From NCBI RefSeq assembly GCF_000283155.1, contig NW_004454282.1, forward strand, positions 2,849,939 to 2,913,938: a stretch of 64,000 nucleotides of DNA. Direction: 5' to 3'. A program made the position numbers and the translations under genes. Below, one piece after another: positions 22,839 through 34,923 of the stretch (the first letter of the stretch is position 1; each line of letters begins with the position of its first letter). Below the pieces are notes generated by a model that saw nothing but the letters and a program-made list of their open reading frames with translations, was not told the DNA's origin and did not search any database. The stretch is from Ceratotherium simum simum. Lineage: Eukaryota; Chordata; Mammalia; Perissodactyla; Rhinocerotidae.

Positions 22839-23587
22839 TTTTTAAAAATTTTTAAAATTGTGATAAAATACACATAACATAAAATTTACCATCTTATCTA
22901 TTTTTAAATGTACAGTTTAGTGGTATTAAATATATTCATAATGTTGTGCAACCATCACCACTATCCATCTCCATAGCTTTTTTCATCTTGGAAAACTGAA
23001 ACCCTGTACCCATTAAATAATAACTTCCCATTCCCCCTCTCCCCAACCCCTGCAAACCACCATTCTACTTTCTGTCTCTATGATTTTGACTACTCTAAGT
23101 ATCTCATATAAGTGGAATTCATACAGTATTTGTCTTTTTGTGACTAGTTTATTTCATTTAGCATAAGGTTCTTGAGGTTTATGCACATTGTAGCATATAT
23201 CAGAATTTCTTTCCCCTTTAAGGCTGAATAATATTCCATTGTATGTATAGACCACATTTTGCTTATCCATTCATCTGTCGATGGACACTTGGGGTGCCTC
23301 TACAATTTTAGATATTGTGACTAATGCTATGAACATGGGTATACAAATCTCTTTGAGCCCCTGCTTTCAATTCTTTTGTGTATAAACCCAGAAGTGTAAT
23401 TGCCAGATCATATGGTAATTCTATTTTTAATTGTTTGAGGAACCGCCATACTACTTTCCATAGCAGCTCTATCATTTTACATTCCCATCAACAGTGTACA
23501 AGGGTTCCAAGTTCTCCACATTCTCACCAACATTTATTATTTTCTGGTTTTTTTTTTAATAGTAGCCATCCTAATGGGTGTGAAGGG
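22839..23587 (-). mobile_element. L1-type 3' segment inserted in the older L1
   Basis: From an A/T-rich start it reads GATAAAATACACATAACATA, ACCATCACCACTATCCATC, AATATTCCATTGTATGTATA and CCATCAACAGTGTACAAGGG. This is the reverse of an old L1M or HAL1-like 3' region. The host L1 continues at GGTAATGCTGGCCTC. No clear duplication is visible, so borders are approximate. The same family recurs at 53395-53995. Confidence 0.7.
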
Positions 23588-23900
23588 TAATGCTGGCCTC
23601 ATAAAATTAGTTGGGAAGTGTTCTCTCATTTTCTATTTTTGGAAGAATTTGAATAGAATTGGTATTATTTCTTCCTTAAATACTTGTAGAATTAGCCAGT
23701 GAAGCCACCAGATTTTTCCTGTGGGAAAGTTTTTGGATTATCTACTACTTGTTAAGTAAGCTTTGGTAGTTAGTCTTTCAAGGAATTTGCCCACTTCATC
23801 TAAGTTATCAAATTTATTGACATAAAAAAATCATTCAAAATAATTCCTATTATCATTTTAAGTCTGTAGGATCTATAGCGATGTCCTCTTTTTCATTCTT

Positions 23901-24107
23901 TTTTTTTTTTTAAGATTTTATTTATTTATTTTTTCCCCCCAAAGCCCCAGTAGATAGTTGTATGTCATAGCCACACATTCTTCCAGTTGCTGTATGTGGG
24001 ACCCGGCCCCAGCATGGCCGGAGAAGCGGTGCACGCCCGGGATCCGAACCCAGGCTGCCAGCAGCAGAGTGTGTGCACTTAACCGCTAAGCCACAGGGCC
24101 GGCCCAT
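23901..24107 (-). mobile_element. ERE SINE nested in the minus-strand L1
   Basis: Inverse ERE with a T-rich start, CCCCAGTAGATAGTTGTATG and a GGGCCGGCC end. A 15-bp duplication CTCTTTTTCATTCTT lies at 23886-23900 and 24108-24122. Confidence 0.95.
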
Positions 24108-25399
24108 CTCTTTTTCATTCTTGATATTGACATTTGTATCTTCTCTCTTTTCTCCTGGTAAGTCTAACTAAAGATATGTCAATTTTATCTTGCAAATTCC
24201 AGATTTTGGTGTTACTGACTTTCTCTATTTTTGTTTTCACTTTTATTTCTTCTCTTTTCTTTATTATTTCCTATTTTCTGCTTATTTTGGGTTTAATTTG
24301 CTCTTCTGTTAATAGTTTCTTAAGGTGGAAGCTGAGATTATTGATTTCAAGCCTTTTTGTTTGTTTCCTAATATAAGCATTTAACGCTATACATTTCTCT
24401 CTAAGCACTGCTTTACCTTAGTCCCACACATTTTGATGTGTTGCGTTTTCATTGCCATTCCATTTAAAATCATTTTTAATTCCCCTTAAGCCTTTCTCTT
24501 TGACTCACGGGTTATTCCATTTCAACTATTCCAAATAGTTGAAAATTGTCCAGATATTGTTATTAATTTCTCATTTAATTCTATTGTGATCACAGAACAC
24601 ACTTTATACGATTTTGTTAAATTTGTTGAAGTTTGTTTTATGACCCAGAATATGCTCTAACTTGGTGAATTTCCCACATATACTTGAAAAGAATGTGTAT
24701 TCTGCAGTCGTTGGATGGAGAATTCTCTAAAACCAATTAGATCCAGTTGGTTGATAGGGCTGTTTAGGTTTTCTACATCCCTACTCATTTTTTGTCTACT
24801 AGTTCTATGGATTACTGAAAGAGGAGAATTGAAGTCTCCAACTAAAATTGTGAATGTCTATTTCACCTTTTGGTTCTTTCAGTTTTTGTGTTAGATGCAT
24901 TCACATTTGTGATTGTTATGTGTTCTTGATGAATTGACCCCTTATTCAATTTGTAATGCCCTATGTTTTTTCCATCCTTTTACTTTTAACTTATCTATGT
25001 CTTTATATTTAAGGTGAGTTTATTGTAGATAGCATGTAGAGTTGGTTCCTGATTTGTTTTAAAATTCAATCTGACAATCCCTGCTTTATTTTAAAAAATA
25101 CGCTAAATTCTCCAAGTACTTATTTTTTCAAAAGAAAATTGGGTGTCTTTACATAGTAAGCAAATTTTCAAGCCACTAGCTCTGGTTCTATGTGACGTAA
25201 CGTTTCCTTGTTCTAGAGGTAGCTTATTGACTTGTCATGCAAATTAAACATAATACTTTTCTTCAAAAAGAGCTTGAAGTATACTTGATATTTCTAATCC
25301 TCTCCCAATCCCAGTGAGATAGCTAGAAGCAAATATTATCCCCCTAACGATTCCCAAATCTCTGGTCTCAACTCAAATCTCCCAAGTCATTGCCAGACC

Positions 25400-26260
25400 T
25401 ACTAAGCTAATACTCAGCAACTTCAGTTTGATATTTAGACTCAACAAGTCTAAAACTGAACTTTCATCTTGCCTTTCACATTCTTCCAGGCATTATTCTC
25501 AAATTTGTACCCCTGTTTTACATCCCTCCTCTCAGTGAGTACTATCCTCCCAATTGCCGAGACAGAAACCCAGGCATTATTCTCTCTTCTCCCTTCATCC
25601 AACCTATGACAAAACCCCATTAATTCTACTCATATATATTTTTTCAAATATCTTCCCTTTTCGTGCCTCATCTTATCTGCAATGTTACTACCCTTTTCCA
25701 GGCAACCATCATTTCTTACCTGGACTTCTGCAATGGTCTCTTAATGGTTGTTCCTCCTACTTGTAGTCTTGAAGCTCCCAGCATTCTCCTACTCTACGCT
25801 TCAAAACCTTTATTCACGGACTCAAAGTCCTTTGACTCCTTCTTCCTTATCTATCCTCATCTCCCACAACTTTCTCCTTCACCAAAGCCATTGCCCCCAA
25901 CACACACACGTAAATCTATAATAATTAACATTGGACTTTCCAGGTCCTGGAACAATGGATGCTCTCATTTGCATTATGTCTTTTCACTCTTGCTGTTCCT
26001 TTACTTAGAAAGTCCACCCCCCTCTCCTGCCTTCACTTGACGTGTACTTATCCTTTGGGTCTCAATTAAGGTGACCTTTTCTTGGGAATCTTTACATGAC
26101 ACTCTAATCAGGGTTATGTGTTCTTTATCATTTTAGCACTTAACATACTAAAATTACTTTGCTCTCTGTATCTCCCTCTAAATTGTAACTTCCATGAGAG
26201 CTGGGGCTGCTTTACATCTTGTTCATCACTCTATTCCTATTACTATTAAATTCAGAAATC
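25400..26260 (+). repeat. Long L2 segment
   Basis: The order TGCC...CAGACCTACTAAGCT, CCAGGCAACCATCATTTCTT, ACCTGGACTTCTGCAATGGT and CTTCCATGAGAGCTGGGGC follows L2 ORF2 and 3' end. The 125-codon frame at 25663-26040 is L2-derived, not a host gene. Confidence 0.8.
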
Positions 26261-26394
26261 CTTATTTTATTAATAGAAACAGGTATAAATCAGTACACAG
26301 GAGTCAATGACAGAGGAAGAATTATAATTTAGGTATACTGAATGCACTGACCATGAGTTCAGCTAAAAATATTCAGTGCCCACCATGTCTTAAT

Positions 26395-26565
26395 TGTGTG
26401 AACATTATAGGACTTAGACTCAGAAGACCTTGGGCAATTTCCTTTCACCTTCTCTGAAATTTTTTCTTCATTTTTTTAAATGGGTTAAGCAATACCTATA
26501 TCAAAGTGATGTAAGAGAATTAGATGAGCAGAGATAAAGTGAAAGCATTTTTGTAAATCAAATAG
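26395..26565 (+). repeat. MIR, diverged
   Basis: GACTTAGACTCAGAAGACCT, CTTGGGCAATTTCCTTTC and GTAAGAGAATTAGATGAGC fit MIR in sense orientation. Confidence 0.6.
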
Positions 26566-28490
26566 TGGTGTATATACATACATATATACATCATTATATA
26601 CATATAGGTATCATTAACTAATCCATGGTGCCCAAAGTCTAATGGCTTATTTTTATCCATCAGTGCTCTCTAGTACTACTAATTTCCTACATTTTCAAAT
26701 TCATTTTTATTTTAATGAAGCACAAAAAACCCCACAAAGTTACCTTTCCTTTCCTGAAGTCTAAAACCCAAAACCCTCGTCATCCAATATCAATTTTATA
26801 AGCAGATTCTTAAGTACTTGCTATGTGTTAGATTAAAATTCTTAATCCCTTTATTAAAGTAAGAAATGATCACTTTTGGCTAAGGGCCACATTAACACTG
26901 TAAGATTTAGTTATTTTATTTGAAACAAAGAAAAAAAAACCAACAAAAATTTTAAAGGAAACCAGTATTTCTCAATAAAACAGTATAAATATCCCAGATT
27001 TCTATCACATTTAAAAGGCACAACTTTTCAGAAAGATTCTTTTCTCTTAAAAAAAAAATAGAGAAAACAATGTCATAAATTTCCTGAAGTGGAAGAACAT
27101 ATAATAAACACAGTTTTATTCCCCCGTGTCCAATATGGTGAAATGAAATAATGGATATAAATGATATATACAAATATTAAATATAAATGGTACATTCTCA
27201 ACGAATGTTTATTGTGATTGTTATAGTTATTCAGCATATTATACTCTCTGTTAAATAATGTATATTGAACTGAAATACTGAGACCAAGGACAACCAGCTC
27301 TTTTAGACCAATTTCAAGAAACTGGAACATTAGTAGGTAAACTCTACAACAGCTGTTTAAAATATTGAAATGAACATTTGAAAATAAATGAAAAAGTCAA
27401 ATCCTGGAATCACTCATATGCTTTCAGTAATATATTTTAAAATTATTATGCATAGATTACATTAATCAAATGGCTATGTTCTCCACCAAGGAGCTATGTG
27501 TGGGCAGACTACTGACTTTAGCAAACATCTGCCAGTCACTCCAGGGGTCAGGATCAATCAGCTATTTGTACATATTTTAGACGCAAGGCATCACATACTG
27601 TGTGTAGTCATGGTAGGCTTACAAAAAGCTAGTCACATTCTGGCAAGGCATGTTGTATGATAAACAGACCATAAACAGAAACTATCACTGGCACCCAGGC
27701 AAAATCCAGCTGCGTTTCTTTATCCTAATCCCAGTTTCAGCTGCAGGCTTTTTCCAGAAAGAACAGTAGTCTGATTTACTCAACACTCTGTAAAGTCAGG
27801 GCGTGGTCCTCCTTCTCTAAATAATATTACAAATGGATTTTCCCTGAACTCTTGTAGCAACAGGATCTTAAAGTGGTTACCGGTAGGAAGAGGTGAGATT
27901 AAGGTCAAAACGCACGTCTACAAAAAACGATAATAAATAATAGATTTTAAGGACCACCCTAGAGACAACGGACGCAGGCGTATTATTGAGACCAAAAAAA
28001 AAAGGTAATATAGCACAAACACTAATATTTTTCAAGCTTTCAACATGGAGCCAAAGTAACAGTTGAAGAACATCTGGTTTTACCAACTCTAACTACTTAC
28101 AATTTTATCCAAAATTATTCCAGTACACTAATAACTGCCCCCAATACAGATCAATCCCATTGCCGTTTTGATCCTCAGAACAGGACTAAATGTAAGAGTG
28201 AATTCAGAAAAATCAATGAAAGGTTTCCTTTAGTCTTTCTAAAACACTACCAACCAGAGAGATGGGGAAAGTAAGACTGAGGAAGCCTCTTGTAAGGCAG
28301 GGATAAGTGGGAGTGTGCTTAATAAATTAATAATTGTATTCCTTCTCCCTGGCTAGCCGACAGAGTGGAACTCGACCTGCGTTCTGCGGGCGTGCACCCC
28401 TCGCTTGCAGTCTGTGTTTGCATTCCCCCAGACATCCTGGCTGCTCTGAAATCAACAAGTCTACAGAGACGCCCTTTGCGCTGCCTGAAA
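26566..28490. other. Intergenic, A/T-rich, nothing recognised
   Basis: An interrupted TATACA microsatellite lies at 26571-26612. I see no gene, RNA gene or named repeat in the rest. GC content rises after about 28350 towards the CpG island. Confidence 0.65.
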
Positions 28491-28499
28491 CCTTTAACT

Positions 28500-28690
28500 A
28501 GTGTCAGGAGCCACTATGTGCCAGCGACGACGCTTAGCACGCCACACTCTGTTTTCATTACCTTTGAAGCACGTTCCATGCCCTGACAGGAAACTGAGGC
28601 CCAAGCTCACACAGACACTGCGGCCAGGCCACCAGGCAGGCCCACTCCAGAACCCTAGCACTACACCACCGTGGAACTTTCGTCTTGCAC
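28500..28690 (-). repeat. MIR
   Basis: GAGCCACTATGTGCCAGCG, CCCTGACAGGAAACTGAGGC and AACCCTAGCACTACACCACC are MIR reverse-complement landmarks. Confidence 0.7.
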
Positions 28691-28827
28691 AGTGCCCGCA
28701 CTAGGCACTCGGCTCCCTGAGGGCAAGGGCGTGACTTAGGTACTCTAAATACTCACTAGGCAGGTAGTGATTGTGACGTGAACTCTCTTTTCTTCTTGGC
28801 CACTCTCAGGCCGCAAGCCCTCTAGAA

Positions 28828-28915
28828 GAATGGGGAAACTGAGGCCCCGGCTAAGTGACTTGCCAAAGGTCACAGAGCCAGCAGTGGGCGGAGAGGGGTC
28901 TCGAAGGTTGGTCTG
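28828..28915 (-). repeat. MIR fragment
   Basis: AATGGGGAAACTGAGGCCCC followed by GTGACTTGCCAAAGGTCACA is the conserved MIR core in reverse. It abuts the CpG island. Confidence 0.8.
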
Positions 28916-28964
28916 TGCGATTCTCAGCGTCCCTTTGTAATACTGCCCAGAGCCTCTGCCTGGT

Positions 28965-29500
28965 TACGCGGCCCTAGGCTCCCGGAGACCTTCAGGGGAA
29001 GGGGACTGGGCCGGGCCGCTTCCCTCCCGGATCGTTTTCCCGTCAGCAGCCTTCGTCGACAGGGGTAAGCGGCGGCCCGCCCGGCGGGCCCCACCCGCCG
29101 CCAGCTGCAAGGCACTGCGCCAGACATATGCTGCCTGTTCCCAGGCACTCCCTCCTCCGCCTTCACCTCCCTGCCACCTCCGCCCTCGCCCCTGCCCCGC
29201 TGCGCGCTTGCGCGCCCGGGCCTGTGGGCCCGCGGGCCAGCTGCTCACGAGGTCCTCTGCAGGGCCCGGCCGCAGCCAATGGCAAGGAGGGGCCTCGCGC
29301 TTGCCACGCCCCTTGGCGCCCCGCCCCCCGGGCTGCGCCGGACCTTTGGCTCGCGCCTGCACCTCCCCGCCCCGCCGGCGTCGCCTGCTTTGCCGCGTGC
29401 TGTGTGCGCGAGCGCGCGGTAGGGTTTTGGCAGGGGTCGGAACACGTTTGAGGCAGCTGAGGCTGCAATCTCCAGTGGAAGGCGGGGGAGGCGGGGGTGT
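28965..29500. promoter_or_regulatory. CpG island, promoter-like, no gene assigned
   Basis: CpG density is far above the rest of the window; ten CpGs lie in 29041-29100 alone. The island contains a CCAAT box (29276-29280), a KLF-type CCACGCCCC (29304-29312) and GC boxes at 29320-29330 and 29365-29376. No TATA box is evident. Overlapping GC-rich open frames of 80-188 codons exist on both strands, the usual by-product of such composition, and none resembles a known protein. It lies about 18 kb downstream of the ITPR1 end. A non-coding transcript start or distal regulatory island is the likeliest reading; direction is not determinable. Confidence 0.75.
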
Positions 29501-31875
29501 AGGGGCAGGCCTCGATGGGGGAGGGGGCATTTCCCCGGAAAAGGAAGGAAGTGGGTGTCACAGGTTGCACACACTGCCCTTTTGCCGTTGTCGGGGGAAG
29601 TCAGAACTGCTCCAGATTTTCCCATTTTATGGCTAAATGCAGATCACCCTCACTAACTCCTCTCGGTCAGGAACATAATCAATTCTCTCGGAGTACCTAC
29701 GCGTGCTGCTGTAATGGTTCTCTCTTGAGCACTGCTGTGGGCCAGGGCTCCAGTCTTCCAGTAGGAGTAGCAGGCTCAGAGGGATTGTCTCATCCGAGGG
29801 CACCCACCTGGCCGGTGGCCTGCTCTCGAGACTAGTCCAGGGCGCTTAGAACTTTAGTGACACTTAGACTCTTCCATGAACTTAACCTAATCACAGGGGC
29901 TCTTGTGCAGCTTTCTCGTGGATGGTTTTGTGAAGAAAAGCTAAGGCTGTATCTAGACTGCGTTACTAGGTTCAAAACCGGAAATATGTACCTTAAGTCA
30001 CTTGTGTAAATTCTTATGCTGTGGGTCCCTCAATTAAGCCGCATGTCTCTTGAGAACAGGAAGTTTTTTGTTTTTGTTTTTAACACCACTTAGAAGCTGT
30101 CATGATGGCCTGTGGTAAGATGGGGCATTCCTGATACAGGACTTAGCTGAATATATGTCCCACTTTTGTCACATTTGGCTGCATATAGTTTTGCTTGACT
30201 ATGAGTTCCTGTAGACAGTTTTTTAGGTTAATACCTGGATGCAACACCATCAGGAAGTAGCCCCAGATCTGCTCCTCTACCCCCAAATTTCATTTTCTTG
30301 TTAATAAAGAATTGCTGCTACTCCTGTTTTCCTTCTATCTTCTCTTAGGGTGCATAGTTTTACTGAAGATTATTGTCAGAAGGTTGTAAGGAGGATGGGA
30401 TAAGGATTAAGGAACAATGAGAACTGAAAAAATAAAAATCCTTTACTGATTTGAGATCTTGAAGTTCTGGTTCCTCTTTGCCACACTCTCCCCCAAAGAT
30501 TTTAGAACTTAATGACTACTGACGGACTGATTTTAATCACATCTTTCTTCATAACGTTTGAAAGAATATCTTTCCTGCATTTGGACTTGTATGGCCTAAG
30601 TTGAGGTTACGATGGAATGGAAGCACTGAAAATAGAGAATGGGGCAGGAAGGGGAGGACGGTGTCAGGTATTAAGGAAAGGGGGATAAGAAGATCCTGGC
30701 TAGGGGAGATAACAGCAAGAGTTTAGAGAAAGAATGAAGACGAAAAGTAGAGTGGGTGGCGGATCTAGATTATTCTATGTTCTAATAGTAATGATAAGCT
30801 ACATTCTTGAGCATGAGGATTTATATATTGCTTATGATGACCAAAAAAAAATTACCCTTTCCTCATGTGAGGAGTCATTTTAGTTAAATAGGATCCGAGC
30901 GTTCCAGCAATAAAGTAGGAAGGACGTAGGGAGGGGATGATAGTTTAGTGCCAGAAAGATAATCTAGGGTCCAGTAGATCTCAGTGCACATTATTTGAGT
31001 GTCTGCACCCCAACCCCAAATTGGAAATCAAAGACTATGGTGAAGGAGTAACTGGGTAGGTACACACAGGACTCTGTCTGAATCTGGGGGCAGTTGCTGA
31101 AATTCCTGGTGCAGATACAACCAGTAAGGGCTCACACAATGGTATGTCTAACTTAGGCCCACAAATTGGAAGGCACCAGAAAAATTACTGAATGATGAGC
31201 TCCTTAAGGTAGAGACCCTGTGCACCTACCATAGATCTTATATATACTGAACCTCACCAAATAATGATCAAAGATCTAGTTCAGGGGGTCCTTGTGGCAA
31301 CGTGTAGTCCTCCTAAAATGAAGCTTTTTAGAAGAATTGCTGAAAGAATTGTCTATTTCAAGATTATGAAGTCTATGGTTGAAGATTTTTAAAAACAAAC
31401 TGTTTCAATTCACTTTAAGGGGTCTGGTCTTGCAACAGGTTCAGACTGCTTGACACAATGTTTATAGAGGTATTCAACTGGCTAGATTATTTTGTCAAAT
31501 CCTAGTTCCAGGATCCCTACCCCAGCTCCCTTTGGAGCCCTAATACTTCGTGCTCCCTGTAAAAGATAATAACAGCTGTAAAACTGAACAGTATTTTGAT
31601 TTCCCACTCTGTGAGGCTGAAGAGGAGGAAGAGGAGGAAGGGGAGGGTAGGTTGTGACAGGAGCAAAGTCCTGAAGATAGAAGAATAGGCCTCAGATGCT
31701 GAGACCATATGATGATTGATTAGGGAGATGTCACAAGTATAGTTAGCCAATCCACAGCTAAATGTTGAACACAGGCTAACAACAGCTCAGAAGAGAACAA
31801 TTGGATAATTCATTAATTGTGTTGCTGTTTACATCCCCTCCTGTCCCCCACCTTCTAGGCTAACGTAGGTTCTGC
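29501..31875. other. Intergenic, nothing firm
   Basis: GC content falls back to background. A short L2-like tail is possible at 31190-31270 (GCTCCTTAAGGTAGAGACCC). A purine-rich GAGGAA tract lies at 31612-31650. No gene is recognised. Confidence 0.6.
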
Positions 31876-31879
31876 CTTG

Positions 31880-32050
31880 TTTAGAGGCAATTTTTGGAAC
31901 TGGACAGGATCTTGGAACTCACGGCTCATTCTCCTCACTTGGCATGTGAGCAAACAGGTTAAGCATTAATAGGTGACTTGGCCCACACCACACAGCTAGT
32001 TAGTGGCAGAGCTGGGATTAGAACCACTCTCTCTCTCTACAGAGCCAATT
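31880..32050 (-). repeat. MIR-family fragment
   Basis: The block CACACCACACAGCTAGTTAG, TGGCAGAGCTGGGATTAGAA and CAGAGCCAATTACTCTTCCC matches the head half of MIR in reverse. Confidence 0.8.
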
Positions 32051-32054
32051 ACTC

Positions 32055-32510
32055 TTCCCATGTGTCTCCAAAATGGCCATCAATTTCTTGCCGCTCTGTG
32101 CATAACACATCATCCATCAAGAGGTGGAATCTCTTCTCTCTCCCCTTGATGTGCTTTGTGACTTCATTTGACCAATAGATAGGATGCAATAGAAGCAACA
32201 TTCTGGGACTTCCGGGCTCAAGCCCTAAGAGGTCTGGCAACTTCTGCTTCCCCTTCTGGGAAGCCAGCCTCCATGCTTTAAAGAAGCTTGGGCTAGACTC
32301 TGAGCATGTGGAAGGAGAGAGAGGCCACGGGGAAGGGCAGCAGACATATGAGGGAAGGCTTTGCGGACCTTCCAGCCCAGCCCAGCCGCAAGCTGCACAC
32401 AGCTGAGTGAGTGACCCCCACCAAATCACATGGAGCAGAACTATCAGCCGAGGTCTACCCCAATTCCTGACCCAGAGAATCATGAGAAGTAGACAACTCA
32501 AAGACCACGA
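32055..32510 (+). mobile_element. MLT1-like LTR, 3' truncated
   Basis: Sense MaLR-type features include GACTTCATTTGACCAATAG, AAGCCAGCCTCCATGCTTTA and CAATTCCTGACCCAGAGAAT. The usual poly(A) end is missing. The 150-codon minus-strand frame (32049-32501) is antisense to this LTR and has no gene-like feature. Confidence 0.65.
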
Positions 32511-32784
32511 TATCCTCTGCCTTCCTCTGTTAAATTGATGATCAGAATTAAGAAATCAGGACATGAGACTGTGGTTAGGTTTCAGAAATCCTATTAAGGA
32601 ACCTGGTCAACCAACACTTCCATGAATGTTAACAGCTTTTATAAAGACAAGGTGGATTTCTCCTTTAAATTAACTCGGACACTAAAACTATCATTTTAAT
32701 TACATTTTATTAATTTGCGGATCAACCAACCCTGCTATTAACTTATACTTAGCATTTAACTGTAACAAATTTTCTCCAAGTCCC

Positions 32785-33370
32785 AATATGCTAGTTATCT
32801 ACTGCTGCATTTCAGACCACCAGAAAACTTAGTGGGTCAAGACTACACTACTTATTTTGCTCACTACTCTGCAATTTGGGCAGGGCTCCATGGGGGCATC
32901 AGCTAGGGCTGGCTTGAAGGCTGGCTCTCTCATGTCTGGAGGCTGGTGGTGGGAAGAAGACTCAAACAGATGGAGGCTAGAACAGCTGGGCTCCTCAGGG
33001 ATTACTATCTCTAGGGAGCCTCCCACATGGTCTTTCCCACATGATAGCTTCAGACTAGCTGGCACTGTTAAGTTGGCTCAAGGATTCTAAGACACAGTCC
33101 CAAGAAAGGGATCCCAGCAGAAGCTGTATCACTTTGATTGACTTAGCTTTGGAAGTCAGATGGCATTCCTTCTGCCCACCTATTGGCCCACCCATATACA
33201 AGGAAGTGGGACATAGGCCCCACCTGTTGATGGAGGAGTGCCAACAACATACTATTAGAAGAGCACATGGGAGGGGCTTCCTTGGTGCTGCCATATTTGG
33301 AAAACACAATCCGGCCTCACCCAGCTTCCAAACTCTGCATCTGAATTTCATATTAGGGATACAATCTTGA
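32785..33370 (-). mobile_element. MaLR-type LTR-like repeat
   Basis: It starts ATGCTAGTTATCTACTGCTG and CCAGAAAACTTAGTGGGTC, with AAGCTGTATCACTTTGATTG and GGAAGTGGGACATAGGCCCC further on. This follows the reverse of a common mammalian LTR-like repeat; the exact family is uncertain. The short frames on both strands lie within it. Confidence 0.6.
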
Positions 33371-33891
33371 TTGAAAAACTAATTCCAAGAGCTTTGATTT
33401 TTAAAAAAATGTTATTGCTAATTGCAACACTTATAAAGTTAATTCATTTTCCTTATAGATGACTTGGTTTGAGGCTATAGTTTATCTCCTTCTCTCCCAG
33501 GGATTTGGATGTGAACTGGGGAGAGGGCAATATGAATAATCTACTGTTATTGCTGTTTTGTAAACCTCCCTCTCCTAAAAAAAAAAAATAGATTCACTGC
33601 TTAAAGTTGAAACAAGTAGGGTATTCAGAGCAAGGTTGAGACATTATGAATTTAATCTGTGTCTGGCAACCACATATTTTAAAGAAAATTAGTTCTGTCT
33701 GCTCTGTACAAGTTTTGGATGAATGCGAATAACTGACATTTCTACATGCACATGCATGCACACACACACATCACACTCATTCAGTATCTTTTACTCCTAA
33801 GAGATTTCCAGCTTCTTAGCCTAGTTTACCTGGTATCATTTTTTTCAAACCGGGCGATGCCACATCAAAGGTATGTGGTGCCTTTCTAACT

Positions 33892-33904
33892 GTTGCCTAG
33901 CAAC
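33892..33904. promoter_or_regulatory. Perfect RFX X-box palindrome
   Basis: GTTGCCTAGCAAC is an exact inverted repeat and matches the RFX-family X-box (GTNRCC, short spacer, RGYAAC). It lies in sequence with no recognised repeat. Function is inferred from the motif only. Confidence 0.55.
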
Positions 33905-34923
33905 ACCCAAATGCTCAGGACAGGAAGTGAAGTGTGCAGTATCTCACTGTAATTCTGGTAGGGATCATGTTATGCCTAAGACTTAATTAGCCAAATTGAA
34001 GTTCTTGTTTGAACCGCAAAACTAACATTTCTATTATGGCAAAAATGTGCCCTGTTTTTTATACCACTCAGAGAAGAGCTGCTATACGTCTAAGGCATTT
34101 TGCAGATGTTTTGTGAGGCAGCCTCTTAAAATTGTTACAAGTCAAAATAAACTTCAAGTAAAAATTATCCATATTTTCCTTGCAGATTATTATACCTATT
34201 TTAAACACTTCTCTATCGGTGGTCTGACCGCTAAACCTAGGTTCTCCAGCTTATTTTCCCAAACTATGTTTTCATCCTAATGTGAAGATATGATTTTATG
34301 AATCTTTTAACGTTGGCTTTCCAGACTATCTCTGTAGATTCCGCTTTGACTTCTACCAAATAGCTGTATTACCAAAACCTTTGGTATGTACCAAACGTTG
34401 ACATTTAAGCTGTCTTCTCAACAACGTGATTTCAGAGATTTTGCTGTTCAACTGACTCCTAACACTTCATGCCTGTAAATTAAATGTATCACTAACAGAA
34501 TCCATCAATGAACAAGGAATTCTTTTATAATGTGAATTATCACCCTTTAATTGTTTATTGGGAATTTTTCACTTTCCTAGTTTCTCTCTGTTCAAGCTGA
34601 GCATCCAAGGATATTTTTGCAAAAAGCATAACAATAGAATGAGGGGTGAGATTGTTGCTAGCAGAAACATTTTAACATTTCAGTTCATTTTAAAAGGAAT
34701 GAATTTGTTTTAAAAAGTGTTAGTTAGGAACAAGAAAATTGGGTCACATGCCAATGAAGGGTGAAGAGTGTTGTGAGGCAGGAACTTTAACCTAGTAAAA
34801 GAAACAAAATTGCTAAGAAGAAATCACAGAGTGCATCTTTGTCACAAGCTGATGAGATGCGTTACTTTTCAAGTCACTTAAAAGGAGCCCTGTCATAAAA
34901 AGCCACTGGATCAACACATCTGG

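Larger units (their letters stand above)
19335..25100 (-). mobile_element. Ancient L1, fragmented host of a nested insertion cluster
   Basis: Pieces at about 19335-19589, 19803-20074, 21639-21721, 21940-22838, 23588-23900 and 24123-25100 align in order with a single minus-strand L1, from the ORF2 3' part back towards ORF2 5' sequence. Examples are TTCTTTATCAAATATATG early and TGGAGAATTCTCTAAAACC late. Stops and frameshifts are frequent, so it is dead. Five later elements interrupt it, listed separately. Most open frames reported in this interval on either strand are L1 or SINE remnants. Confidence 0.85.

Noticed and set aside
25554..26040. Frames of 70 and 125 codons
   Set aside because: They lie within an L2 segment and are reverse-transcriptase-element remnants.
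28924..29835. Several overlapping frames of 80-188 codons, both strands, rich in proline, alanine and arginine
   Set aside because: They arise from CpG-island composition, overlap on opposite strands and match no known protein.
32049..32501. 150-codon minus-strand frame
   Set aside because: It is antisense to an MLT1-like LTR and has no domain or initiation context.
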